Source: Herbiconiux sp. VKM Ac-1786
GTDB taxonomy: Bacteria > Actinomycetota > Actinomycetes > Actinomycetales > Microbacteriaceae
Assembly (NCBI RefSeq): GCF_015350805.1
Contig: NZ_JADKSG010000001.1
Coordinates: 744,001 to 808,000 of the forward strand
Reading direction: 5' to 3'
DNA: 64,000 nucleotides
A program made the translations under genes and the position numbers. The notes under the pieces are model-generated. The model did no database searches and was not told the DNA's origin. It worked only from the letters and a program-made list of their open reading frames with translations. Positions 1 through 7,907 of the stretch are shown in pieces (the stretch's first letter is position 1; each line of letters starts with the position of its first letter).

Positions 1-2
1 TG

Positions 3-488
3 TCGTGGATGCTGCCGATGGCGGTCGTCGTGCTCGTCGCCACCGCGTTCGCCTACCTGACGGGCATCATCGGGGCGATCCGCCTCGGGTCGCGGGTCGC
101 GTCGTTCGTGGGGCTCGTCGAGGTGCTGTTCGCGGTGCTCTTCGCCTGGCTGCTGCTCGGCGAGGTGCCGACCTGGCTGCAGCTGATGGGCGGTGCGCTG
201 ATCGTGGCCGGCGTGGTGTTCGTGAAGCTGGAACGCGAGCGCGACCCGGTCGACGGGAGTACCGTCCAGGCCATGGCGAAGAAACTCTCGAAAGGCGACC
301 ACGTCGAGTGGTCCACCCACGGCACCACCACGAGCGGCGAGGTCGAGAAGTCGATCACGTCGGACACCGAGGCCGCGGGGCGGACGGTGCGGGCATCCGA
401 TGACGACCCGCAGTACCTCGTGAAGAGCGAAAAGAGCGGGCGCGAGGCCGTGCACAAGCCCGAGGCGCTGAAGAAGACGAACTCGTGA
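3..488 (+). CDS. EamA/DMT-type transporter C-terminus fused in frame to a DUF2945 (HVA1/Tudor-like) domain, partial at window edge
   Basis: The gene enters from the left edge, so its start is not visible. The first ~80 visible residues form hydrophobic helices that look like the last helices of an EamA-family drug/metabolite permease, ending in VFVKLERERDP. Without a stop, the frame continues into a ~70-residue soluble domain starting MAKKLSKGDHVEW and ending EALKKTNS, which matches the small DUF2945 family usually encoded alone. An ATG at 273 could start that domain separately, with GGGAG 13 bases upstream, so this may be a true fusion or two genes whose separating stop was lost. The stop overlaps the next start (GTGA, 485-488). 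Confidence 0.7.
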   Translation, partial: SWMLPMAVVVLVATAFAYLTGIIGAIRLGSRVASFVGLVEVLFAVLFAWLLLGEVPTWLQLMGGALIVAGVVFVKLERERDPVDGSTVQAMAKKLSKGDHVEWSTHGTTTSGEVEKSITSDTEAAGRTVRASDDDPQYLVKSEKSGREAVHKPEALKKTNS

Positions 489-919
489 CCGGCGAGTACC
501 CCCATCCCGAGTACCGGCAGCCGCAGGGCGAGCCGCAGGGGCAGCCGCAATCGCAGTCGCAGTCGCACGACGACCGGGTCGCGCGACCCGGCCGCAACCC
601 GCTCGGCCTCGCGTCGCTGCTGGTCGGCGCCGCGATCTCGCTGCTCGGTCTTCTGTTCCTCGTCATCCAGGCCGCGGTGATCACGACGGCCGACCCGCAG
701 GCCCTCGGTGCCGTCTCGGCCGTGAACGGCGTGCTGTCGGCGCTGCTGGCGATCGCGGCGATCGTGCTGGGCATCGTCGCGATCACCCGCCGCGGGCTCT
801 CCAAGACGTTCGCGGCGGCGGGCATCGCGCTCGGCGCCGCCGCGCTCGTCTCGGTGTTCGGCTCGTTCAGCTACGGGCTGCTCGTGCAGGCCCTCTACAG
901 CTTCTCGTCCGCCTTCTAG
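485..919 (+). CDS. DUF4190-type small membrane protein
   Basis: This 144-residue protein begins with a hydrophilic Gln/Ser/Pro-rich stretch (residues 1-35, many repeated PQG and SQ units), followed by three or four hydrophobic segments with the small-residue pattern of DUF4190 proteins, for example GLASLLVGAAISLLGLL and AIVLGIVAITRRG. It is probably an inner-membrane protein with a cytoplasmic N-terminus; no function is known. The GTG start overlaps the previous stop, so the two are probably translated together. A hairpin follows the stop. Confidence 0.75.
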   Translation: MTGEYPHPEYRQPQGEPQGQPQSQSQSHDDRVARPGRNPLGLASLLVGAAISLLGLLFLVIQAAVITTADPQALGAVSAVNGVLSALLAIAAIVLGIVAITRRGLSKTFAAAGIALGAAALVSVFGSFSYGLLVQALYSFSSAF

Positions 920-927
920 ACCGCGAC

Positions 928-960
928 GCTGAGCGCAGCGCCTGGACCGCCGCGCTCAGC
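928..960. terminator. Hairpin between convergent genes
   Basis: GCTGAGCG (928-935) pairs with CGCTCAGC (953-960) across a 17-base loop, between the plus-strand DUF4190 gene and the minus-strand dehydrogenase. There is no T tract, which is usual for high-GC actinobacterial terminators. Confidence 0.45.
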
Positions 961-967
961 CCAGCTC

Positions 968-2161
968 CTAGACCGCGACCTTCAGCCCGGGCTTCAGCAC
1001 GACCTTGATGCAGCCGTCCTGCTTGTTCTTGAACAGCTCGTACATCTCGGGCGCCTCCTCGAGCGACACGGTGTGCGTGACGAGGTCGTCGATGCCGAGC
1101 GGGTCGGCCGGGTCCTCGACCAGGGGCAGGATGTCGTCGCGCCAGCGGTGCACGTTGCACTGACCCATCCGCAGCGTCAGGCCCTTGTCGAACATGGTCA
1201 TGAACGGCAGCGGGTCGCCGGCTCCGGCGTAGACGCCCGAGAGCGAGACGGTGCCGCCCCGGCGCACGGCGTCGAGGGCGAGCAGCAGCGCGGCCAGCCG
1301 GTCGCTGCCGAAGGTCTGCATGGCCTTCTTGGCCACCGCATCCGGAAGCAGGCCCACCGCGTATTGCGCGAACGAGGCGGCCGGGTTGCCGTGCGCCTCC
1401 ATGCCCACCGCGTCGACGATCGCGTCGGGGCCGCGGCCGTCGGTCAGCTCGCGCAGCCGGTCGACGACGTCGTCGGTGAGGTCGAGGGTCTCGATGCCGT
1501 GCCGCTCGGCCATGGCGCGCCGCTCGGCGACGGGCTCGACCGCGATCACGCGGTGGCCGCGGTGCCGGGCGATGCGGGCGACGAACTGCCCCACCGGGCC
1601 GAGGCCGATCACGCCCAGGGTGCCGCCCTCGGGCAGTTCGGCGTACTCGACGCCCTGCCACGCGGTCGGCAGGATGTCGGACAGGAACAGGTAGCGCTCG
1701 TCGGGCAGCTCGGTGCCGACCTTCTGCGCGTTGAAGTCGGCGAACGGCACGCGCAGCAGCTCGGCCTGGCCGCCGGGCACCGAGCCGTACAGCTCGGTGT
1801 AGCCGTAGAGCGAGGCGCCGGTTCCGCTGGCGGTGTTCTGCGTGGTCTCGCACTGGGTCGTCAGCCCCTGCTCGCACATGAAGCAGTGGCCGCAGGCGAT
1901 CACGAACGGGATGACCACCCGGTCGCCGACCGCGAGGCGGGAGACCCCCGAGCCGACCTGCTCGACGACGCCCATGGGCTCGTGCCCGAGGATGTCGCCC
2001 TTGTCGAGGAACGGCCCGAGCACGTCGTAGAGGTGCAGGTCGGATCCGCAGATCGCGGTGGAGGTGACGCGGATGATCGCGTCGGTGTCGTCGATCAGCA
2101 TCGGGTCGGCCACGTCTTCGACGGTGACTTTCATCGTGCCCTGCCAGGTGAGTGCTCTCAT
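968..2161 (-). CDS. Zinc-dependent alcohol dehydrogenase (MDR superfamily)
   Basis: The 397-residue protein is a medium-chain dehydrogenase. The N-terminal catalytic domain has the zinc-binding CGSDLH and GHEPMGVVEQVG motifs, and the structural-zinc lobe is reduced to CGHCFMCEQG plus a later Cys (TTQCE). The Rossmann domain carries GLGPVGQF. The layout resembles glutathione-independent formaldehyde and broad alcohol dehydrogenases; the true substrate cannot be read from the sequence. The ATG at 2161 is chosen because AGGAGGGC lies just upstream; longer readings lack a ribosome site. It is monocistronic. Confidence 0.88.
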   Translation of the reverse strand: MRALTWQGTMKVTVEDVADPMLIDDTDAIIRVTSTAICGSDLHLYDVLGPFLDKGDILGHEPMGVVEQVGSGVSRLAVGDRVVIPFVIACGHCFMCEQGLTTQCETTQNTASGTGASLYGYTELYGSVPGGQAELLRVPFADFNAQKVGTELPDERYLFLSDILPTAWQGVEYAELPEGGTLGVIGLGPVGQFVARIARHRGHRVIAVEPVAERRAMAERHGIETLDLTDDVVDRLRELTDGRGPDAIVDAVGMEAHGNPAASFAQYAVGLLPDAVAKKAMQTFGSDRLAALLLALDAVRRGGTVSLSGVYAGAGDPLPFMTMFDKGLTLRMGQCNVHRWRDDILPLVEDPADPLGIDDLVTHTVSLEEAPEMYELFKNKQDGCIKVVLKPGLKVAV

Positions 2162-2310
2162 GCCCTCCTGCCTACGCCGGGCGGGGCGCCGCGGCCAGCG
2201 ATTCGGAGGCGCCGTGCAGTGGGCGACAGTTTCGATGAGCCGTGCGACATCCGCTCGTCGAGGCCTTGGTGACCGGCCCGCCGCGCAGGCACACTCGAGC
2301 CACCACTCAC

Positions 2311-2324
2311 GCGACAGGTGTCGC
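2311..2324. promoter_or_regulatory. Palindrome upstream of SipW operon
   Basis: GCGACA-GG-TGTCGC is a 14-bp inverted repeat about 45 bases before the first gene of the surface-protein operon. Its place suits an operator, but no cognate regulator lies next to it. Confidence 0.35.
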
Positions 2325-2367
2325 ACAAGGGCGCCCGCACGGTGTGGCGCGAAAGGACCTCCCCCTC

Positions 2368-2961
2368 ATGAACAAGCTCACCAAGGGCGCAATCGCCGCA
2401 GCAGCCGGAGTCGTGCTCCTTCTCGGAGGGGCCGGGACGTTCGCCTTCTGGAACTCCACCGCGCAGGTCGCGGGCGGCACCATCACCGCCGGCAACCTCT
2501 CGGTCTCCAACGCCGACGGCCCCGGCATCTGGACCGACCAGAACGGCACCGTGATCAACATCGCCACGTACCGCATCGTGCCCGGCGACACCCTCACCTA
2601 CACCGACACCCTCAGCGTGGTCGCGGTCGGGAACAACCTCGTGGCGACCCTCGGCATCCAGCCCGGATCGATCGCCCCGGCCGTCACGGGCAACACCGCC
2701 GACATCGCCCTCGCCGCCTACCTGAACGCGGGCGCCACGAACACGCTCACCGCGACCGGCACCGGCATCTCGGGCACCGGCCCGACCTACACCGTCACCG
2801 CCGGCACCGCGGGCGTCAGCCAGAACGTCACGGCCTCGGTGGCGCTGAAGTTCCCGAACGTCAACACCGCCGGCGCCGAGAACGCGGCCAAGCTCGGCGC
2901 GGTCAACCTCAGCAACCTCACCCTCACGCTGTCGCAGACCGCCCCCGCCGTCACCCCGTGA
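2368..2961 (+). CDS. Alternate-type signal peptide (SipW-dependent) exported protein, TasA/camelysin-like
   Basis: The 197-residue precursor starts MNKLTKGAIAAAAG and has a hydrophobic core ending GGAGTFAFWNSTA, the signature of actinobacterial proteins cleaved by a SipW-like peptidase (after the G-T-F-A-x-W region). The mature part is Thr/Ala/Asn-rich beta protein, as in TasA-like fibre or surface proteins. The start is the ATG with AAAGGA ten bases upstream. It is the first gene of a four-gene operon whose last gene encodes the predicted dedicated peptidase. Fibre formation is inferred from the family only. Confidence 0.82.
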   Translation: MNKLTKGAIAAAAGVVLLLGGAGTFAFWNSTAQVAGGTITAGNLSVSNADGPGIWTDQNGTVINIATYRIVPGDTLTYTDTLSVVAVGNNLVATLGIQPGSIAPAVTGNTADIALAAYLNAGATNTLTATGTGISGTGPTYTVTAGTAGVSQNVTASVALKFPNVNTAGAENAAKLGAVNLSNLTLTLSQTAPAVTP

Positions 2962-3572
2962 CCCCCCACGGCTCTGGGCGGCGCGTTCGCGCGCGTCGTC
3001 CGGAGCCACCGTCGTCCCGCCGCCGCGCCGCCTCACCCTCCCCGGTGAAGCGGATGCTCGTCGCGACCGCCCTCGCCTGCGGCGCCGTCCTCCTCGGCAC
3101 CGTCGCCTCGGGCAGCACCTTCGCGCTGCTGAACTCCTCCGCCACCAGCCCCGGCGCGGTCGTGCGCTCGGGCACCGCCTCGCTCGGAGTCACGACCGCC
3201 CTCTCACTCGCCGCCACCCCCCTCTACCCGGGTGCCACCGTCTCGGGCTCCGCCGTCGTGACGAACTCGGGACAGGTGCCGCTGTCGGTGCGGGTCGCGG
3301 GGCTCGCCCTGACCGGCACGGGCACGACCTTCTCGTCCGCCCTGACGGTGGCCGTGTCGGCCATCACGACCGGCAGCTGCCCGGCGGTGCCGACGGCCTG
3401 GCAGGGCACCTTCGCGTCCGCGACCCCCACCGACCTCGCGGTGCGGGTGGCGCCCGGCGCGACCGCCCGGATCTGCGTCGGCGTGACGCTGCCGGTGTCG
3501 GCCCCGGCGGCCGCGGCCGGGGCGGCACCCGCGGCGTTCACCCTCTCGATCGACGGCCGGCAGGTGGCCTGA
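2958..3572 (+). CDS. Second SipW-type exported surface protein
   Basis: The GTG start overlaps the previous stop (GTGA). A basic leader is followed by a hydrophobic segment and GSTFALLNSSA, the same signal-peptide type as the preceding gene. The mature domain (about 150 residues) has beta-rich, Thr/Val/Ala-rich sequence with two Cys residues (GSCPAVP and RICVG) that could form a disulfide. An internal GTG at 3045 would give a shorter leader of more normal length. It is probably a partner or minor subunit of the first protein; the two share no obvious long identity. Confidence 0.72.
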   Translation: MTPHGSGRRVRARRPEPPSSRRRAASPSPVKRMLVATALACGAVLLGTVASGSTFALLNSSATSPGAVVRSGTASLGVTTALSLAATPLYPGATVSGSAVVTNSGQVPLSVRVAGLALTGTGTTFSSALTVAVSAITTGSCPAVPTAWQGTFASATPTDLAVRVAPGATARICVGVTLPVSAPAAAAGAAPAAFTLSIDGRQVA

Positions 3573-3573
3573 C

Positions 3574-4353
3574 GTGGGCCGCCGTGCTCGTCGCGCGGGC
3601 GCCGCGCTCGTCGCCGCGGCGACGGCGCTGCTCGCGGTGGCGGCCGCCCCGGTGGCGGCGGCGGGTCTGCCCGCGGCGGGAGCGCCATCGGGTCTTACCG
3701 GGACGGCCGGCGGCGGCGGGATCGTGGTCAGCGTCGACGGGGAACGGTACGACGACGCCCCGGCCGAGCCGCTGTTCGCGGCGCCACCCGTGATCGTGCC
3801 GGGCGACGTCGTCACCGAGACGCTCTGGGTGCGCAACGACGGCGACGTGCCGGCCACCCTGCGCATCGACGCGACGGATGCCCGTGCCACCGTCCCCGGG
3901 TTCGCCGATGCCCTCCGGGTCTCCGCCGCCATCTCCCCGCTCGGCGCGGGAGCGGTGCCGTTCGGTGACGCCGCCGACTGCGCGGTGCTCCTCCGCGGCC
4001 CGGTGCTGGATCCCGGCGAGCGGGTCGCCGTCGCGGTCTCGCTCTCCTTCTCGGCGGCGACGCCCGATCGGGTCGGCCACGACGCACGCGCGACGCTCGA
4101 CTTCACCGCCTCCCTCCGCGACGAGGCCGCCGAGGCGGCCGGCGGCGCCTCGTGCGGGGCGGGAGTCGCGATCCCGGGGCTGCCCGACGGGCCGGGCGCG
4201 GGTCCCGGCGGAGTGCTGTCCGACACCGGGGCCGTGCCGCCGCTCGCCGCGCTGCTCTGGGGTGCGGCGCTGGCCGTGGGCGGTGGCCTCGTCCTGGCGC
4301 TGCGGATCGGTGCCGCCCGCTCCCGCCGCGACGACCCGGGGCGGCCACGATGA
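3574..4353 (+). CDS. Secreted surface protein with sortase-like C-terminal anchor
   Basis: This 259-residue protein has a classical signal peptide (residues 1-30, RRARRAG then an Ala/Val core) and a mature domain containing VTETLWVRNDGDVPATLR, a pattern common in TasA-associated proteins. The C-terminus reads LSDTG, then a single membrane helix, then RSRRDDPGRPR. This is the order of a sortase sorting signal, although the pentapeptide is degenerate. No sortase gene is in the window. It starts one base after the previous stop and its own stop overlaps the peptidase start. It may anchor the proteins encoded upstream; that is inference. Confidence 0.7.
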   Translation: MGRRARRAGAALVAAATALLAVAAAPVAAAGLPAAGAPSGLTGTAGGGGIVVSVDGERYDDAPAEPLFAAPPVIVPGDVVTETLWVRNDGDVPATLRIDATDARATVPGFADALRVSAAISPLGAGAVPFGDAADCAVLLRGPVLDPGERVAVAVSLSFSAATPDRVGHDARATLDFTASLRDEAAEAAGGASCGAGVAIPGLPDGPGAGPGGVLSDTGAVPPLAALLWGAALAVGGGLVLALRIGAARSRRDDPGRPR

Positions 4354-5051
4354 CCGGTCGGCGCGTGCTCGAGGCGCCGGCCCGCGCATCCGGCCCCCTC
4401 GTCGACGCCCCGGTCGGCCCACCCGACGAGGACGGCCGCGACCAGGAGCTGCCCGCGCCGCTGCGCCACCGGGCCGGGCGACGGCACCGGAGCGACGAGG
4501 CGGGCCGCGAGCACGGGGTGCTGCACGCGATCGGGGTCGGCCTGAGTGCGGGGCTGCTCGTGCTGGTGCTGGGGCTCGCGGTGGTGACGATCCTGCTGCC
4601 GCTCGCGGTCGGCGGGCGGCCGCTGACCGTGCTGACGCAGTCGATGGAGCCGGGGCTGCCGCCCGGGACGCTGATCATCGTGAAGCCGGAGCCGGTCGGC
4701 GAGATCCGGCTGGGGGACGTCGTGACCTACCAGATCGAGTCGGGCAAGCCGGGCGTCGTCAGCCACCGCGTGGTCGAGAAGACCTTCGCGACCGACGGCT
4801 CACTGACGTTCCGCACCAAGGGCGACAACAACGACGCGGTCGACGAGCAGCCGGTGCGCGAGGTGCAGATCGTGGGGGTGCTCTGGTACAGCGTCCCGCT
4901 GCTCGGCTGGGTGAACACGGGGGTGAACGGGGAGGCGCGGGCGCTGATCGTGCCGATCGCGGCGGCGGGGCTGTTCGGCTACGCGGCGTGGGCGTTCGGG
5001 TCGTCGCTGCTCGCGCGGCGCCGCGGCCGGCGTGGGCGCCGCCGCGCCTGA
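4350..5051 (+). CDS. Signal peptidase I, SipW/ER type
   Basis: The 233-residue protein has a long charged N-terminus, one membrane helix (about residues 60-85), the catalytic-serine motif TQSMEPGLPPGTLIIV, and SHRVV followed by RTKGDNNDAVDEQ, then a C-terminal helix and a very basic tail. SHRV marks the Ser-His type (SipW/TIGR02228) rather than the Ser-Lys type. The ATG overlaps the preceding TGA, so it is translationally coupled to the surface proteins it is expected to process. The active site should face the outer side of the membrane. Confidence 0.88.
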   Translation: MTGRRVLEAPARASGPLVDAPVGPPDEDGRDQELPAPLRHRAGRRHRSDEAGREHGVLHAIGVGLSAGLLVLVLGLAVVTILLPLAVGGRPLTVLTQSMEPGLPPGTLIIVKPEPVGEIRLGDVVTYQIESGKPGVVSHRVVEKTFATDGSLTFRTKGDNNDAVDEQPVREVQIVGVLWYSVPLLGWVNTGVNGEARALIVPIAAAGLFGYAAWAFGSSLLARRRGRRGRRRA

Positions 5052-5142
5052 GCCGGGGCCGTCGAGCCTGGGCCGGTCCCGCCGTGCCGGTCCCGCCGTG
5101 CCGGCCCGTCTGCCCGGACGCCCGGCCGCGTGACCGCGCGGG

Positions 5143-5730
5143 TCAGTCGCGCGTGTCGAGTGGGTCGCGCGGGTCGAGTGGGTCGAGCCCCGGGGCGAGC
5201 AGCTCCCGCGCCCGTGCCACGGCGGCAGCGCGCTGCGGCTCCGGGGTCGTGGCGAGCAGCCCCGCGAGCATCGACACCACGAGGAACACGTCGTCGGCCG
5301 ACACCCCGTGCCGCACCCGGCCGGCGGCCTGCTCGCGGGAGACGACCTCGCCGACGACGCGCAGCATCCGCTCGCGCAGGTGGTCGACCCGGTCGTCGTC
5401 GCGCTCGGCCCGGATCATGTCGATCATCGCCGTCGACACCAGAGCCTGCGCCACGACCCCGTCGAGCAGCGCGTCGACGGTGGTCTCCGGATGCGCGGCC
5501 AGCTCCTCGAGCTCGGTGATGTTCTCGTCGAAGACCGCGATCGCGAGCGCCACCCGGTCGGGGAAGTGACGGTACAGGCTGCCCTGCCCGACACCGGCGC
5601 GGCGGGCCACCGAGCTGAGCGGAGCCGCGTAGCCGTCACCCGCGAAGATCTCGCGGGCCGCCGCGATCAGCGCCCGCCGGTTGCCGGGCCCGGCACTCGG
5701 GCCGCGATTGGGTTTCGGAGCCGTGGGCAC
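5143..5730 (-). CDS. TetR-family transcriptional regulator
   Basis: The 195-residue repressor has an N-terminal helix-turn-helix (NRRALIAAAREIF through GVGQGSLYRHFPDR) and a variable ligand-binding domain. The GTG at 5730 is chosen because the reading VPTAPKPNRGP leads straight into the DNA-binding domain. It diverges from the SDR gene at 5863, and a 16-bp palindrome lies 18 bases from its own start, so it very likely represses itself and the SDR. Confidence 0.88.
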   Translation of the reverse strand: MPTAPKPNRGPSAGPGNRRALIAAAREIFAGDGYAAPLSSVARRAGVGQGSLYRHFPDRVALAIAVFDENITELEELAAHPETTVDALLDGVVAQALVSTAMIDMIRAERDDDRVDHLRERMLRVVGEVVSREQAAGRVRHGVSADDVFLVVSMLAGLLATTPEPQRAAAVARARELLAPGLDPLDPRDPLDTRD

Positions 5731-5747
5731 GCCGTGTAGCCTACTAG

Positions 5748-5763
5748 CGGACAAGGTTGTCCG
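5748..5763. promoter_or_regulatory. TetR operator palindrome
   Basis: CGGACAA-GG-TTGTCCG has 7-bp perfect arms with a 2-bp centre. GGACAA/TTGTCC is a common TetR-family half-site, and the site lies between the divergent regulator and SDR genes. Confidence 0.75.
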
Positions 5764-5862
5764 GTTGCTCGCCCTGTCGCGTCCCCGGTGCTCGGGGGCG
5801 CCGAGGACGTCCGCCGGCCGGCCGCGCCCGACCGTGTCATCACCCGAGAAAGCGAGACCACC

Positions 5863-6987
5863 ATGCCGTCCTCCTCCGCTCCCCTCAGCGCCGACTCCTC
5901 GATCGCCACCTGGCTCGAGCATCCGGTCGGCGGGCCCCTCATGCGCGAACTGCTGGCCCAGGGCGGGCAGGACGCCGGCGCACTGCGACCCGTGCGGCGC
6001 CTGGCGCTGAAGCGGCTGGTCACCCTGAGCAAGGGGCAGTTCCCCGCGGAGCTCGTGGAGCAGCTCGTCGCGCGGGCCGCCGCCGGCGAGGTGCCGGACG
6101 GAGCGGGTTCGGGGGAGGCCGGGGGCGCCGCCGGGGGCGCGGGAGCATCCGGAGACCAGGGCCCGGAGGGCGACCGCGGCGACCTCGGGAACACCGAGGA
6201 CGGTGCGGTGCCCGTGGAGCGGCCCGAGTGGGTCGAGCGTCTCGACGGCGGCCGGTTCGCGGGGCAGACCGTGATCGTGACGGGAGCGGGCTCGGGCATC
6301 GGGCGCGCCACCGCCTCGCGGGTCGCACGCGAGGGCGGACGGGTGATCGCGGTCGACATCTCGGCCGAGCGGCTCGACGACTTCGCTGCGTCACTCCCCG
6401 ACGCCGACATCGCGACGGTCGCGGGCGACATCACGTCCGACGAGGACATCGCGGCGATCCTGTCGACCGCCGGGGACCGGATCGACGCGCTCGCGAACGT
6501 CGCCGGGATCATGGACGACATGACGCCCGTCGGCGAGGTCACCGACGAGGTCTGGAACCGCGTCTTCGCGATCAACGTGACGGGCACGATGAAGCTGACC
6601 CGCGCGGTGATCCCGGCGATGCTCGCCCAGGGCGCGGGGTCGATCGTGAACGTGGCCTCGGAGGCGGCCCTCCGCGGGTCAGCCGCGGGCGCCGCCTACA
6701 CGGCCTCGAAGCACGCGGTCGCGGGCCTGACGAAGTCGACGGCGTTCATGTACGGGCCGTCCGGCATCCGCGCGAACGCGGTGGCGCCCGGGCCGACGAT
6801 CACGAACATCGAGGCGCGCTTCGCGTCGCCGCTGGGCGCGGAGCGGGTGCGCCAGGCCATGGCGATCCTGCCCGACGCGGTCGAGGCCGACGCGCTGGCC
6901 GCGTCGATCACCTTCCTGCTGTCGAACGACGGGGTCAACCTCAACGGCGCGATCCTCCCCTCCGACGGCGGCTGGTCGGCGGCCTAA
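5863..6987 (+). CDS. SDR-family oxidoreductase with unusual N-terminal extension
   Basis: The 374-residue protein has a complete C-terminal short-chain dehydrogenase: TGAGSGIG (cofactor), NVAG, and a catalytic Ser with YTASKHA, ending LPSDGGWSAA. Ahead of it are about 125 extra residues: a predicted helical module (TWLEHPVGGPLMRELLAQ to LVARAAAGE) and a Gly/Ala/Glu-rich linker. I do not know the role of the module. The gene is divergent from a TetR gene with an operator between them, which suggests induction by the substrate or a toxic small molecule. Confidence 0.85.
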   Translation: MPSSSAPLSADSSIATWLEHPVGGPLMRELLAQGGQDAGALRPVRRLALKRLVTLSKGQFPAELVEQLVARAAAGEVPDGAGSGEAGGAAGGAGASGDQGPEGDRGDLGNTEDGAVPVERPEWVERLDGGRFAGQTVIVTGAGSGIGRATASRVAREGGRVIAVDISAERLDDFAASLPDADIATVAGDITSDEDIAAILSTAGDRIDALANVAGIMDDMTPVGEVTDEVWNRVFAINVTGTMKLTRAVIPAMLAQGAGSIVNVASEAALRGSAAGAAYTASKHAVAGLTKSTAFMYGPSGIRANAVAPGPTITNIEARFASPLGAERVRQAMAILPDAVEADALAASITFLLSNDGVNLNGAILPSDGGWSAA

Positions 6988-7028
6988 CCGGCGCTGGCCG
7001 CCCCTCCCCCGCCCGGCCCCCCGTCGAC

Positions 7029-7076
7029 TTGCCAAAATCCGCCCTAAAGCGGCGATTTTGGGGCGGATTTCGGCAA
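7029..7076. repeat. Long inverted repeat between convergent genes
   Basis: The arms at 7029-7044 and 7061-7076 match at 15 of 16 positions (TTGCCAAAATCCGCCC against its complement), with a 16-base loop. The loop region can also pair in another way (AAAATC with GATTTT). It lies between the convergent SDR and glycosyltransferase genes and probably terminates both. The rest of the 6988-7193 gap shows nothing else. Confidence 0.6.
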
Positions 7077-7193
7077 CTCGATCGCGATTGGGGCGGGGCG
7101 AGCGGGCGCGGTGGGCGCGGGCGGGGCGGGCGGGCGCGGGCGGGCGGATGCACGGCGGCGCGGCCGCGGGCGGCGGAGGCCGCGCATCCGCCC

Positions 7194-7907
7194 CTAGTCG
7201 ACGAGGCGGCGGAGGAAGCCCGCGAACCCGCCCGAGGTGCGCCCGTCGAGCCGGTCGGACGTGACCGCGACCCCGTCGACCGTCGCGATGCGCCCGCCGG
7301 CCGGCTCGGAGCCGCTGGACTCGAGCTCCTCGATCGCCCGCACGAGCTCCTCGTCCTCCCCGAGCCGGATCGGCGGGAACCCGCCCGCCCGCAGGTACGC
7401 GTCGGCCCGCACGCCGAGGTTCGCCCCGTAGACGTGCCGCACCGCCTCGTCGTCGTGCGCCCGGTGCCAGGCGGCGAGCGCCTCGGGCGGCAGCCGGTCG
7501 CCCCGCGGCTCGACCCGGCCGAGCCCCACGTAGGCGCCCGACTGCGCGACCGAGAAGTGGTCGATCAGCCAGTCGGCGGGCACGACGGTGTCGGCGTCGG
7601 TGGTGCAGATCCACTGCTCGTCGGGCCGGTCGAAGCCCGCGAGGGCGTGCCGCACCCCGATGCCGCGCGCCTGCCCGACGTTGCCGGCGGTCGACTCGAG
7701 CACCGTCACGGCGTCACCGAACGACTCGGCGACGTCGATCGAGTTGTCGACGCAGGCGTCCAGCACGACGACCACGCGGCAGCGCACGAGCGGGGTCGGG
7801 TCGAGGTGCAGCAGCGCCTTCCGGCTCGCGAGCACCGCGCGGATGCACTCGCCGAGCGACTCCTCCTCGTCCCGCGCCGGGATCACGACGTCGATCGCCC
7901 CGATCAT
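7194..7907 (-). CDS. Family 2 glycosyltransferase
   Basis: The 237-residue protein has a GT-A fold: VVIPARDEEESL at residues 7-18, then VVVVLDACVDNS and TTDADTVVP with the metal-binding DxD near residues 104-106. No membrane helix is evident, so it is probably cytoplasmic or peripheral. It is short for a processive enzyme and is likely a single-addition transferase. It is the last of three overlapping genes (ATGA with the gene upstream), so it probably works with the deacetylase/methyltransferase. Donor and acceptor are unknown. Confidence 0.85.
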   Translation of the reverse strand: MIGAIDVVIPARDEEESLGECIRAVLASRKALLHLDPTPLVRCRVVVVLDACVDNSIDVAESFGDAVTVLESTAGNVGQARGIGVRHALAGFDRPDEQWICTTDADTVVPADWLIDHFSVAQSGAYVGLGRVEPRGDRLPPEALAAWHRAHDDEAVRHVYGANLGVRADAYLRAGGFPPIRLGEDEELVRAIEELESSGSEPAGGRIATVDGVAVTSDRLDGRTSGGFAGFLRRLVD

